A DNA stretch of 39,408 nucleotides from a virus: the IMG/VR virus record IMGVR_UViG_3300035698_016456, positions 1-39,408 of that record; one strand, given 5' to 3'. The first letter of the stretch is position 1. Each line of letters opens with the position of its first letter. Shown here piece after piece: positions 25,001-31,249 of the stretch. The notes below the pieces were generated by a model. The model saw nothing but the letters and a program-made list of their open reading frames with translations. It was not told where the DNA came from and did not search any database. The translations under genes were made by a program, and so were the position numbers.

Positions 25001-25051
25001 TTGGTTCAAACGAAAACAAGAAGAGGGAGTGGAGATACAGGACTCGGATGA
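19088..25051 (+). CDS. Tail tape measure protein
   Basis: This 1987-aa protein sets tail length and is ejected at infection. The order is: a Lys/Gly-rich soluble N-terminus (1-250), a long hydrophobic stretch with many membrane-type helices (roughly 390-740) in which a 60-residue unit (NLTWDKLLMLGAVITGLG) recurs, nine diverged tandem repeats (about 880-1648), a helical region, and a Gln/Ala/Thr-rich tail with AQATQAT repeats. It is the longest gene in the window and follows the assembly genes, as expected. At roughly 1.5 Angstrom per residue it could span a tail near 300 nm, about three times T4; this assumes all of it acts as ruler. The leader has no ribosome site. T4 gp29 (590 aa) is the functional counterpart. 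Confidence 0.9.
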   Translation: MAKEQKKKSLGTVDPAKGEKKDKLLSSVNSVFGSIEDQMDSMNKDSKKQSKLFAGVGKILTSLQDKPKMGGSKKSGLDGGGGVNKALSKLNESILAQTAIQSALLATIAGAGKKLPNVKTLAKQDLAKQSTKLGSIISGLKNAKPGKMGGDGSKEKTGIMDKAKNLFKGKKNVKLDPAGMDQLLGFMKEFTKLNIKDNKSPIFEIFTPKNTENITNFVIATKKLGRGKIKKAMKNFRLLVIGDKKNDGIGRILINLTKEFGEKTQVESTEIISLILGSLGTIATGIKALAKVGPFSKLAKFTIRGFVEIADLLKDAFTKGLFGAETDNAIAKVAESLTLIAGTVKKLALVAILTPIAAVSVLFIYGTLRLFQKLGKGSNSKKLRKGINSLSMLGFGLIVFVAAAVLFAAVIFKIIVPLTLGILLISTIGVIFALLGTLRKKIKKGSKALIAISVGLTAFAFGAFVLTLAMMVSPLHLFAGIIIIGMAGVLFTILGVLKKPIIKGAFAMLAMSIGLVIFSVALYIMTLAMKNVTWEMLAMMGATIVGLGLAAYVIGEKFTTILLGAIGLAALGINLILFSTGLLILSKASKDLTWDKLAMLGAVITGLGIAAAVIGQNISTILIGAVGLAALGVNLIIFATGMLIFSKASKNLTWDKLLMLGAVITGLGLAAAVLGIPPVSGFVLMGALVLTALAVPLIAFGFAIGLFGDSADKLTEKNIKMTGEFISMLAFNVPKLVLATVGLPALLGISAALPLLAKGLQELSKVPEWTEKQSESFTFLMGALVSGMLETVWPPWRAAGVLASIPLVIGMGKALQELSKGLTEASKFKWDEFEIAPVQTVLVGLAEAFALVGQSSGEGKGMLGGITSMIGISPNNVLIGIKSVSGASKALTEVGKGVKAFFDMTDGMPKESWAVNDDGSPAEGSVPQRIATVLGVIGKVFGDIGASGNTNDSLIGMVFGSDMKKSDTEVGIESTKKVGKTLISVTEGVQAFYNMSNGMGDEAWAVNEDDSPAEGSVPHRIATVLGVIGKVFSDIGASGNTNNSYMGIIFGSDMKKSDVEVGIESTKKVGKSLISVAQGVKVFFDLTKDMGKEAWAVNGDGSPKADSIPHRISTVLGVVNKVFADIGKQGDDGSLIKMVFGNDFSQNSVKVGSESVEMAGTALTKIGKSLGEFWKFTESLGSGVWDIDSEGKFKDGTIPHRISTVLGAVNSVFSEIGNNKPKSVLGLLSTVFLGTTLTTSDTDKGIESVKNAGSSLLQITKGLGEFIKMTGELGPNAFKSIGTGKNGRLLFAADSIPAKIISVLGVINQAFGEIGRNASVGPGGAEGLIVDVFGSATNDNFVKKGIESVKGIGEVFTGIAGGMKAFANVESMLGGATIAQLGKNIGSVLTVISGVFQKIGEGSGSGGFFSDGDIQAGVEAVQGIGKVFGEIATGMKEFATLQQMGLSPEDFKVGGGGMVDNIKNIMMAVTGVFADIGKQNGDMVEVKDSEGKPHMVSKGDAAKGVKSVAGSGKILKNIAAGVKVFADLSKPGKDANGNVQKPISIVKIGENITAILQVVNVAFAKIGSGDGSVTSPEAVAAGIKAVKGSGDILSKIAGSLKPFMDLEKGIETTDKDGKKSTKPFELEKIKKNMAEVIALSFNIMAAVGDQAFGTEYFGKLGLKVSPKGYDPTVIENAKQLFEKVGALTKPMKDTAGLLADLDIKDFENKKVIYSKIAGLPMAAISVISGQYKDLDKNVITNILSDGGVLAQMNKRICEVDTTLKSLENRKFGKNGPIQSLAVDMGVWVNKMGVGVTDKKLEATTKLVDLLKTLAGIADPFTAFQKSFSIFSGDFNKLLVNIKKMDLKKLEGVTALQKENINLALAPADVAESNMRNIKEYMEVVLAISQEDVKTLEGVFEKLTQVQQKMIDSTAAQAQATQATAQATQATAQANVAAQQTSASGGNDTYNTGNMESVMNDIRNALSNPEGLLVQTKTRRGSGDTGLG
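20881..21090 (+). repeat. 180-bp spaced repeat in the hydrophobic part of the tape measure
   Basis: Thirty identical bases occur at 20881-20910 and 21061-21090, part of a 60-residue hydrophobic unit. A third, more diverged unit lies just upstream (near 20680-20740). The repeats encode membrane-type helices separated by a TWDKL or TWEML turn. Confidence 0.8.
21725..24030 (+). repeat. Nine tandem ruler repeats in the tape measure gene
   Basis: Each unit of about 70 to 105 residues begins with a G(I/V/S)(K/E)(S/A)(V/T) segment. It continues with a helix ending GVKAFF, GEFIKM or similar, then a TVLGVIGKVFSDIG-type helix. Units 1 and 2 are close at DNA level (period 273 bases; GGTAGTGACATGAAAAAATC at 21965 and 22238), while later ones are diverged. 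Growth by tandem duplication is evident. Confidence 0.85.
24836..24877 (+). repeat. 21-bp tandem repeat, tape measure C-terminus
   Basis: Two perfect copies of a 21-base unit beginning GCTCAAGCGACACAGG encode AQATQAT twice. A partial third copy follows. It makes a flexible linker-like Ala/Gln/Thr segment. Confidence 0.9.
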
Positions 25052-25063
25052 TAAATCTGTTTG

Positions 25064-25090
25064 GAAAATCTGTTTGGAAACTGTATAAAA
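25064..25090 (+). promoter_or_regulatory. 27-bp element shared with 1817-1843
   Basis: This is the identical inverse copy of the element at 1817-1843. Here it starts within a tandem 13-base repeat (AAATCTGTTTGGA twice, 25053-25078) and is followed at once by a perfect TATAAT at 25091-25096. It lies 146 bases before the membrane protein gene and probably drives or regulates it and the sigma factor. The rest of 25097-25235 is AT-rich with no gene. Confidence 0.6.
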
Positions 25091-25235
25091 TATAATTAGA
25101 AATATAGAAATATGGTATATAGCCTTGCTTTTTTTTGAATTCGTTAATTCTTATATCCAACTATTGAAAAAAAGTTGTATTTATTTTTATATAAATATAA
25201 CATAATTTATAAATTTATAAAAGAGAGAATTTAAT

Positions 25236-25514
25236 ATGAATTACGACGATCGAATAAAAAATATAAGATCATTAAATAGTACAGAACCCACCCCTGTTGA
25301 TCCCAAACCAAAACCCAATAAAGGAGTAGGCATCCTCAGTATATTTGTCACAGGGGGCTACCTCGTGGCAATTATGGCGATTCTGCATATCCTTTGGAAT
25401 TATGTTATTGCGCCGGACATTCACCTACCACAGGTCAGTTGGTATTTTATGCCGACGGCCATGCTATTCTACCATCTTTTCAATCTAAATTTATTTTCAT
25501 ATTTTAAAAAATAA
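25236..25514 (+). CDS. Small membrane protein, 92 aa
   Basis: The N-terminus is soluble and Pro/Lys-rich (PTPVDPKPKPNKG, about residues 19-32). Two hydrophobic segments follow (GILSIFVTGGYLVAIMAILH, about 33-55, and YFMPTAMLFYHLFNLNLF, about 71-88), so both termini are probably on the same side of the inner membrane. The ATG has a GAGAG site upstream. It is the first gene after the shared 27-bp element and lies 99 bases before the sigma factor. Size and topology would allow a holin or superinfection-exclusion role, but nothing specific decides this. Confidence 0.65.
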   Translation: MNYDDRIKNIRSLNSTEPTPVDPKPKPNKGVGILSIFVTGGYLVAIMAILHILWNYVIAPDIHLPQVSWYFMPTAMLFYHLFNLNLFSYFKK

Positions 25515-25613
25515 ATTAGGCTCGTAATTAAAATTTATTTATATTTGTGTTACAATTGAATCGGGACATGAACGTCCATGGAACTTCAGTAATAATAACA
25601 ATAGAAAGCACTT

Positions 25614-26231
25614 ATGTCTAAATCTATCCAACAACTTACAAACAAATATCTCGAGACTCGCAAGGACACTGATTTCACCAACCTATATAATAAACTATAT
25701 CCCGGCATCAAAAACTATATCTCAAAAATGTTCGCATCTGAGCGTGACGTATTTGTCGAGGATGTTGTATCTGTAACATTCCAAAAGATATATGAAAAAA
25801 TACACACATATAATCCCGTATACAGTTTATCTACATGGGCGTACCGAATTGCACGGAATGAAGCATTAACGGTACTACGGAAGGACAAACACGAAATTTC
25901 ACTAAGTTCATATACTGAGGACGAAGACAGTTTGGATCCAATGAGTTTGGAAGGAGTTTTGGACAAAGAGGCGTTGAAGTATTCCTTTGACATGGAGATT
26001 CAGGAAACCGCACTGGCAACCAAAATGTATTGTGACGAGGTACGAAAAAAGATCCGCCTGTTGAAACCACTATATAGAGATATAATTATCGACACAGACG
26101 AGAACAATTTCAGTTATAAGGACGTTGCCCTGAAATATGAATTACCAATCAATACTGTCAAATCACGAATACATACGGGCCGTATCAATGTTCGTAAAAT
26201 GATGAAGGGTATTTCAATAGACGATTTTTAA
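25614..26231 (+). CDS. ECF-like RNA polymerase sigma factor
   Basis: This 205-aa protein has the two ECF domains. Region 2 (about residues 20-92) contains DVVSVTFQKIYEKIHTYNP and STWAYRIARNEALTVLRK. Region 4 (about 145-198) contains YKDVALKYELPINTVKSRIH, a helix-turn-helix for the -35 element. The linker is acidic. It would redirect host RNA polymerase to phage promoters. It is therefore the natural candidate to read the ATATATAAGTTATAT-type motifs before virion genes, playing the part of T4 gp55, although that link is inferred. Direct promoter recognition by an ECF-type factor would differ from T4 clamp-coupled late transcription. AGAAAG is a weak ribosome site. Confidence 0.88.
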   Translation: MSKSIQQLTNKYLETRKDTDFTNLYNKLYPGIKNYISKMFASERDVFVEDVVSVTFQKIYEKIHTYNPVYSLSTWAYRIARNEALTVLRKDKHEISLSSYTEDEDSLDPMSLEGVLDKEALKYSFDMEIQETALATKMYCDEVRKKIRLLKPLYRDIIIDTDENNFSYKDVALKYELPINTVKSRIHTGRINVRKMMKGISIDDF

Positions 26232-26292
26232 AACAAAGTAGAGTTTTTTTTGTAACAATAAAAAGAGTATTTATAAAAAAAGGAGAATTATT

Positions 26293-26733
26293 ATGATTTC
26301 ATGCAGTAAGATATACAAAGATATCCCATTTGCCCACAGACAACCCCGTCATGACGGCCGTTGTGCTTATATTCACGGACACAATTGGGATTTTGAATTT
26401 GAATTTCGTTCAACAGAAATGGACGGAAATGGTTTTGTTATTGATTTCGGGAAACTGAAATTTATAAAAGAATATTTGGATAAATACGACCACGGATTGG
26501 TTGTAGAAGAAGGCGATCCGGAATTATACAGATGGAGAGAACTTCATGACCTCGGTTTTGCAAATGTTACAGTTGTGCCAGATGTATCGGCTGAAGGATT
26601 TGCCGTTCATTTACTTAATGAATTGAATCCACTGGTGTCGAAGGCTTCGGATGGCCGTGCTTGGATACATAGTGTTAAAGTATGGGAAGACAGTAAAGAT
26701 TCCGCACTATATATTCCGGAAGGAGTATCATGA
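26293..26733 (+). CDS. queD: 6-carboxy-5,6,7,8-tetrahydropterin synthase, QueD-like
   Basis: This is the second enzyme of the 7-deazaguanine pathway and converts dihydroneopterin triphosphate to carboxytetrahydropterin. The 146-aa protein shows the zinc ligands H15 (FAHRQ) and H28/H30 (IHGHNW), the catalytic Cys24 (GRCAYIHGH), GFVIDFGKLK, the YDHGL motif, and a C-terminal Glu (VWED). A strong AAAGGAG site precedes the ATG. It overlaps QueE by 4 bases (ATGA). Phages carry this gene to make a modified guanine for their own DNA; the DpdA-like gene downstream supports that here. Confidence 0.9.
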   Translation: MISCSKIYKDIPFAHRQPRHDGRCAYIHGHNWDFEFEFRSTEMDGNGFVIDFGKLKFIKEYLDKYDHGLVVEEGDPELYRWRELHDLGFANVTVVPDVSAEGFAVHLLNELNPLVSKASDGRAWIHSVKVWEDSKDSALYIPEGVS

Positions 26734-27338
26734 AGGATATAAGAGTGGTTGAAACATTTTACTCTCTTCAAGGAGAGGGTGGAATGGCTGGTCGTGCAAC
26801 GATATTTATTCGTTTGGGTGGCTGTAACAAAAAATGTTGGTTCTGTGATACAGAATTTAATAAGTACGAGACAATATCAATTGACGAAATATATAATAGA
26901 ATAAAAAAATATACTGGTCGATATATTGTGTGGACAGGTGGAGAACCCGCGTTACAATTAACAGAGGAGATTGTTGATTATTTCAAAAAACTTGGGTATA
27001 CTCAAGGAATTGAAACAAACGGATCACTTTCCGTACCAAAAAATCTTGATTACATTGCATGCGCACCTAAAGTAGAAGTGGATGTATTGAATCAGGCATT
27101 TGATGATTCATGTGTAATTGATGAGTTGAGATACCCGTTGGGAGTTGGTGAAGAACCACCAATGATATCCGAATTACCGGCATGTAAATCGTATTATATT
27201 TCACCATTGTTCTTAGGTGAGGAAAAAGAACGATTTGAATTGTCTCGTGAAAACCTGGAATATTGTGTTGAATATTGTAAAAATAACCCAGAATGGACTC
27301 TGTCTGTACAGCAACATAAATTGTGGGGGATTGCATAA
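26730..27338 (+). CDS. queE: 7-carboxy-7-deazaguanine synthase, QueE-like
   Basis: This radical SAM enzyme forms 7-carboxy-7-deazaguanine (CDG) from carboxytetrahydropterin. The CxxxCxxC motif is C32, C36, C39 (GGCNKKCWFCDTEF). SLQGEGGMAGRATIFIRLGG is the typical QueE opening, and VWTGGEPALQL is the SAM-binding GGE motif. At 202 aa it is the normal size. It is coupled to QueD upstream (ATGA) and to the phosphoribosyltransferase downstream (TAATG). QueC, which would make preQ0 from CDG, is not in this window. Confidence 0.93.
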   Translation: MKDIRVVETFYSLQGEGGMAGRATIFIRLGGCNKKCWFCDTEFNKYETISIDEIYNRIKKYTGRYIVWTGGEPALQLTEEIVDYFKKLGYTQGIETNGSLSVPKNLDYIACAPKVEVDVLNQAFDDSCVIDELRYPLGVGEEPPMISELPACKSYYISPLFLGEEKERFELSRENLEYCVEYCKNNPEWTLSVQQHKLWGIA

Positions 27339-27748
27339 TGGCTAAACATTTTATTTCTTGGAATGAATTGAAGCTTAAAGTTTCCAGATTTGACCAGAGT
27401 AAAAAATATTATGGCATCCCACGCGGGGGTGCTGTAATTGCTGGAATGACAGATAATCCAGTAGAGACACCAGAAGAGGCTGACATTATTATTGACGATT
27501 TAATAGACTCAGGTGAAACGGCAAGAAAATGGAAAGAAAAATATCCAAACAAAGAGTTCATATTCTTGTATAATAAACAAGAAGAACACCAGAATATGTG
27601 GTTGGTATTCCCTTACGAAGAAGAGGGAGTGAAAGATATCGAGGACTGTATTATTAGAGTCTTAGAATTTGCCGGTCAAACGGTTGTGGATATAGATAAA
27701 ATAATTGTTTCAAAAAGTGGCAAGGGAGCAACAATAAATGTTGAATAA
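27338..27748 (+). CDS. Phosphoribosyltransferase-fold protein in the deazaguanine cassette
   Basis: This 136-aa type I phosphoribosyltransferase has the strand-loop YGIPRGGAVIAG (about residues 25-36), the PRPP-binding loop ADIIIDDLIDSGET (48-61) with the Asp-Asp pair, and the hood-type WLVFPYEEE near residue 88. I chose the ATG at 27338, which overlaps the QueE stop as TAATG. A GTG 15 bases upstream is open but less likely. The FolE gene overlaps its end by 11 bases. Its place in the middle of the cassette suggests it acts on a purine or deazapurine base or recycles the guanine displaced by DpdA. The substrate is not known. Confidence 0.8.
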   Translation: MAKHFISWNELKLKVSRFDQSKKYYGIPRGGAVIAGMTDNPVETPEEADIIIDDLIDSGETARKWKEKYPNKEFIFLYNKQEEHQNMWLVFPYEEEGVKDIEDCIIRVLEFAGQTVVDIDKIIVSKSGKGATINVE

Positions 27749-28403
27749 GACGAAGACTGATCCAAAATTAGGTAGTGAGGTAAATGAATATCTGGAAAAA
27801 ATGGGTGTACAAACACCAATGAAAAGAAATTCATATAGTAATATAGAGAAACAGGAATTTATTAAAAAACATTTCTCGGCTATAATGTCAATTCTCGGAC
27901 TTGATTTGGAAGATGACAGTTTGGCAGAGACACCCAAAAGAATCTCAAATATGTTTGTAAATGAAATATTTTGGGGTATGGATCCCGACAATTTCCCCAA
28001 GGCCACAACCGTTCAGAACAAATTTGAATATGACGAAATGGTTATTGAGAGAGATATAAATGTTCAGAGTAACTGTGAGCATCATTTTGTTGTAATCGCA
28101 GGCAGTGCAAACATTGGATATATTCCAAATAAAAAAGTTCTTGGCCTCAGTAAATTAAACCGAATAGTTGAATATTTCAGTAAAAGACCACAGATTCAGG
28201 AGCGCCTGGTGGAACAGATATATCACGCATTGGTTTACATTTTAGATACAGAAGACGTTGCCGTAGTTATAAACGCGAAGCATTTTTGTGTCAGTTCACG
28301 AGGTGTAGAGGATGTCAATTCAAAAACCATCACATCAAAAATGGGTGGCAGATTTAAATCTGACCAAATGGCAAGAACTGAGTTTATAAACTTCACAAGT
28401 TAA
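27738..28403 (+). CDS. folE: GTP cyclohydrolase I, FolE
   Basis: This first enzyme of the pathway converts GTP to dihydroneopterin triphosphate, the QueD substrate. The 221-aa protein has the zinc ligands C113 (SNCEHHF), H116 and C184 (KHFCVSSRGVED), the ETPKRI motif near residue 64, and the conserved GYIPNKKVLGLSKLNRIVEY. The length fits bacterial FolE. Together with QueD and QueE it supplies CDG without relying on the host. It starts inside the end of the phosphoribosyltransferase gene. Confidence 0.95.
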   Translation: MLNKTKTDPKLGSEVNEYLEKMGVQTPMKRNSYSNIEKQEFIKKHFSAIMSILGLDLEDDSLAETPKRISNMFVNEIFWGMDPDNFPKATTVQNKFEYDEMVIERDINVQSNCEHHFVVIAGSANIGYIPNKKVLGLSKLNRIVEYFSKRPQIQERLVEQIYHALVYILDTEDVAVVINAKHFCVSSRGVEDVNSKTITSKMGGRFKSDQMARTEFINFTS

Positions 28404-28426
28404 GATATTTTAATTAGGAGACAATT

Positions 28427-29365
28427 TTGAGAATAGTATTAAGTGATGTCGCGTGGACACCCGCGATGTTTGAGGAGATGACAAAAATGAACATTGTACT
28501 TGCCAGCGGCATGCAAACGGAAGAGGAACGATTGGCACTATTCAAAGGTGTCAATGGAGAAGGATTAATCAAAAAAGAGGAACATCTTAATGTCCTTTTC
28601 TCGTTCTTTTATGCAAGGGGTGGATATGCAACCAAAGGAAACCAAATCCTTCAGGACATAAAAGCCGCCAAGTTGAAAGGCAAAATGTATTTGGATTCAG
28701 GAGTGTTCTCTGCAAGAAAAAAGGGTATGATAATTCCCACTGAGGAATTGATCGACTTTTATTTTGAACATGAAGACACAATTGACCACGTATTTTCAAT
28801 GGATGATGGTCCAATTGAAACACAGTTGAAAAACGCAAAACAAATGAAAGATGCCGGCCTTCCGGTAATCGGAATTTTCCATCCGGGAACAATGCCCCTC
28901 GACTACTTAGATAAACTCAATGAGATATGTGATTACGTTTCAATTGGTATGTTCTCTGTTGGTGGATTTATGAAGAAGGATAGTATTATAAATACATTGG
29001 ACAAGGTATGGGAATATATTTACCATAGAGATTTGATGCCAATGAAAATACATTTACTGGGAACAGAGAATACAGATGTATTAATACGATATCCATTTTA
29101 TTCGAGTGATGCAAGTTCATTTTTCCTTGGATACGCAAACGGGGCATATTCATATTTCAATAAAATGAACCAGAGAATAAAAATGATCAACTTGAGAAAG
29201 AACCTTACAGACGCAGCAACTCTGGATATAAATGCAGTGGACTTAAAAGGTGACAGTATAGAACATAGAGTCCTTCGGGCATCAAATTCTATCCGTGCAA
29301 GATTTGACCTTCAACGATTTGTTACAGATGTTTGGACGAAGAAAGGTGTGGTATGGGAGGATTAA
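28427..29365 (+). CDS. dpdA: DpdA-like tRNA-guanine transglycosylase homologue (DNA base exchange)
   Basis: This 312-aa TGT-fold enzyme is expected to exchange guanine in phage DNA for a 7-deazaguanine. Motifs include MYLDSGVFSARKKG (D90, S91), VFSMDDGPIE (D126/D127), a YVSIGMFSVGGF loop and MKIHLLGTENTD, which matches the HLLG strand of TGT enzymes. It is shorter than bacterial tRNA TGT (about 375 aa) and close to the phage DpdA type. The start is a TTG at 28427 with ATTAGGAG at good spacing; no ATG fits. It directly follows FolE in the cassette, which favours DNA modification over tRNA queuosine. Confidence 0.85.
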   Translation: MRIVLSDVAWTPAMFEEMTKMNIVLASGMQTEEERLALFKGVNGEGLIKKEEHLNVLFSFFYARGGYATKGNQILQDIKAAKLKGKMYLDSGVFSARKKGMIIPTEELIDFYFEHEDTIDHVFSMDDGPIETQLKNAKQMKDAGLPVIGIFHPGTMPLDYLDKLNEICDYVSIGMFSVGGFMKKDSIINTLDKVWEYIYHRDLMPMKIHLLGTENTDVLIRYPFYSSDASSFFLGYANGAYSYFNKMNQRIKMINLRKNLTDAATLDINAVDLKGDSIEHRVLRASNSIRARFDLQRFVTDVWTKKGVVWED

Positions 29366-29608
29366 ATGGGTGAAATATATACATCAGATTTGGTCGATAT
29401 TGCAATAGCTAAAGGTGAGGAATTATATAATAGCTTGCCGGATGAGGATCTATACTATAAAATTCCTGATAAGTTTGTAGAACTACAAGAGGAATTAAGA
29501 CAAATTATATGTGAAAGATTATCTGTACAATTTAATAATGTGGTGGAAGATAATAATTTAAGTATGAAAATTAAGAACGATTTATTTAAAATTATAAATG
29601 AGTTATAA
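29366..29608 (+). CDS. Hypothetical phage protein, 80 aa
   Basis: This is a small acidic, helical protein (DLVDIAIAKGEELYNSLPDE, VELQEELRQIICERLSVQF). The ATG follows the DpdA stop with no gap, and GGGAGG lies at a good distance inside the DpdA gene, so its translation is coupled. It has no membrane segment or known motif. Its place between DpdA and the ParB-like gene suggests a part in the same process, but there is no direct evidence. Confidence 0.65.
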   Translation: MGEIYTSDLVDIAIAKGEELYNSLPDEDLYYKIPDKFVELQEELRQIICERLSVQFNNVVEDNNLSMKIKNDLFKIINEL

Positions 29609-29610
29609 AA

Positions 29611-30111
29611 ATGAAAAAATATATAAAAGTTGACATAGAGGACTTGCATGAAGATAAGGAATCTATCCATGGGTATGACATAAAAATCATGGAATCCTTA
29701 CGCAACTCAATCAAGAAACGTGGACAGATTGAAACCATTCTTGTTCGAGATTCTGGTGAGGGATATGATATTTTGGACGGCAAAACACGTGTCAGAATAA
29801 TGAAGGATCTTGGTATCAAGTCTGTATTCTGTTGTAGCGTAGGAAAAATTACAGATGAAGAAGCAGAATTGATAACAATTGAAATGGCAGAAATTAAGTT
29901 TCAAATTGATGTTATAAAAATTGCGGAGTCCTTTGAGAGAATTGTTAAGAAATATCCCGTCCACCAAGTTGCGGAAACAGTACCTTGGACTGAGGAGGAA
30001 ATTGAAAAATTCTCAACACTCCTACATTTCGACCAGAAGCAATACGAAGGTTGGGACGAGAAAAAGATCCTGGCATTAAATAAAAATGTATCATCAAAGA
30101 AATTATTCTGA
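29611..30111 (+). CDS. ParB/sulfiredoxin-fold protein
   Basis: This 166-aa protein has an N-terminal ParB-like nuclease-fold domain (residues 1-90): HGYDIKIMESLRNSIKKRGQ, ILVRDSGEGYDILDGKTRVR and a MKDLGIKSVFC strand. The C-terminal part is helical with an acidic middle. ParB-fold proteins bind or hydrolyse nucleotides and often act on DNA. The bacterial Dpd system includes a ParB-fold partner of DpdA (DpdB), so a link to base exchange is possible, although phage DpdA enzymes are thought to work without one. The stop and the next ATG overlap by one base. Confidence 0.72.
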   Translation: MKKYIKVDIEDLHEDKESIHGYDIKIMESLRNSIKKRGQIETILVRDSGEGYDILDGKTRVRIMKDLGIKSVFCCSVGKITDEEAELITIEMAEIKFQIDVIKIAESFERIVKKYPVHQVAETVPWTEEEIEKFSTLLHFDQKQYEGWDEKKILALNKNVSSKKLF

Positions 30112-30575
30112 TGTTATACATAATAAACGATATAAAAAACTGGCTATATGTTCGTAAGGTCGTGAAGCAGAATGAAAAAACTGTTGAATGGAACGAATTA
30201 AAACTCCGTCACGATTGGATATATAGGATCGGGACAGTTATTAACATGACTCCCGAAGATTTTGGTGACGACAAAGTCACCCACATTGATTTTGGCGGAA
30301 GCCACATTAGCAATAAGGATGTCCGCATTCAACGCTTCTTAAGGGACGCCAAGCCAATATTTGATTATTTGAAGGAACTTAAAATTGACGATTTGGTTCG
30401 TCCGGAAAAAACATTAATCCAGGGGACAATGTCATATATTTTAAAGTTTCCCCTTCAATTTCAAAAATTGTCATTAGGATATTTATTTAGGTTAGGTATA
30501 TTATCAACATTAATATTCACAATTGGATATATATACTTTGATGATATATGGAACTTAATTTCATTGATAACATAA
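30111..30575 (+). CDS. Hypothetical protein with C-terminal membrane anchor, 154 aa
   Basis: A soluble basic domain (about residues 1-120, with WNELKLRHDWIYRIGTVINM and THIDFGGSHISNKDVRIQRF) is followed by a single hydrophobic helix (YLFRLGILSTLIFTIGYIYF, about 124-145). The C-terminus ends just after it, so this is a tail-anchored protein facing the cytoplasm. It overlaps the ParB-like gene by one base (TGATG). I do not recognise the family. It begins a run of membrane-linked genes up to 32481. Confidence 0.65.
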   Translation: MLYIINDIKNWLYVRKVVKQNEKTVEWNELKLRHDWIYRIGTVINMTPEDFGDDKVTHIDFGGSHISNKDVRIQRFLRDAKPIFDYLKELKIDDLVRPEKTLIQGTMSYILKFPLQFQKLSLGYLFRLGILSTLIFTIGYIYFDDIWNLISLIT

Positions 30576-30608
30576 AAAACATTTTAAATTTATAATTAGG
30601 AGACTAAA

Positions 30609-31241
30609 TTGAGCAAAGTAAAATTGGAAAAGAATGAAGTGACAGAAACTGAAGAAGTGAACGAAAAACGTAAAAAAATGATTGCGGAATTTGAAGCAAA
30701 ATCTGAAGATGTCATGGGGCAGTTGGAAGAAAAGAAAAAGGAATTTGACGGGAAACTTGTGGCAATGAAATCTAAGTTTTATCTCATACATGGTGGGTCG
30801 AAATTAATTGGCAATTTAAAGAAATTTATTGTTGGTGCAAAGTGGACATATACAGAATCTTTTGGTATAGTAGACGCCGTAACTGCGTTGGATGCAGCCA
30901 AGGAACGTGCAACAGCCGGAGGAAAAGACGAATTCTTCATTACAGCGGGTGAATTGGATCCCATTACATATTTCTTGTCCAAACATGAGGGAGTCACATT
31001 TGGTGACGCACAGAACTTCAGTCAAATGATCAAGCCAATCTTGGATATGATAGGACAGATTGAAGCAGACGCACAGGCATTAAAACCTTACAATGACATA
31101 ATGGAAAATCTGAAGTTCAAACTTCAGGCATTGGCACAGAGAATTGAGCCGGCAACGGCCATTGATGCAACAAATGCCGATCATGAAGAAAAGATTAAGT
31201 CACTTGAAGAAGTGGCCGCATTATTACAGAATAAAAAATAA
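30609..31241 (+). CDS. Hypothetical coiled-coil protein, 210 aa
   Basis: The start is a TTG with TTAGGAG upstream at good spacing. The N-terminal 60 residues are highly charged and probably coiled coil (EEVNEKRKKMIAEFEAKSED). A mixed domain follows (GGSKLIGNLKKFIVGAKWTY, TAGELDPITYFLSKHEGVTF) and a helical end. There are no membrane segments and no family is recognised. Its place before membrane and virion-like genes does not reveal its role. Confidence 0.7.
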   Translation: MSKVKLEKNEVTETEEVNEKRKKMIAEFEAKSEDVMGQLEEKKKEFDGKLVAMKSKFYLIHGGSKLIGNLKKFIVGAKWTYTESFGIVDAVTALDAAKERATAGGKDEFFITAGELDPITYFLSKHEGVTFGDAQNFSQMIKPILDMIGQIEADAQALKPYNDIMENLKFKLQALAQRIEPATAIDATNADHEEKIKSLEEVAALLQNKK

Positions 31242-31249
31242 CCCATATT

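Noticed and set aside
25515-25613. tRNA or small RNA gene before the sigma factor
   Set aside because: Only a short inverted repeat (GGAC...GTCC) was seen. There is no cloverleaf, TTC arm or terminator.
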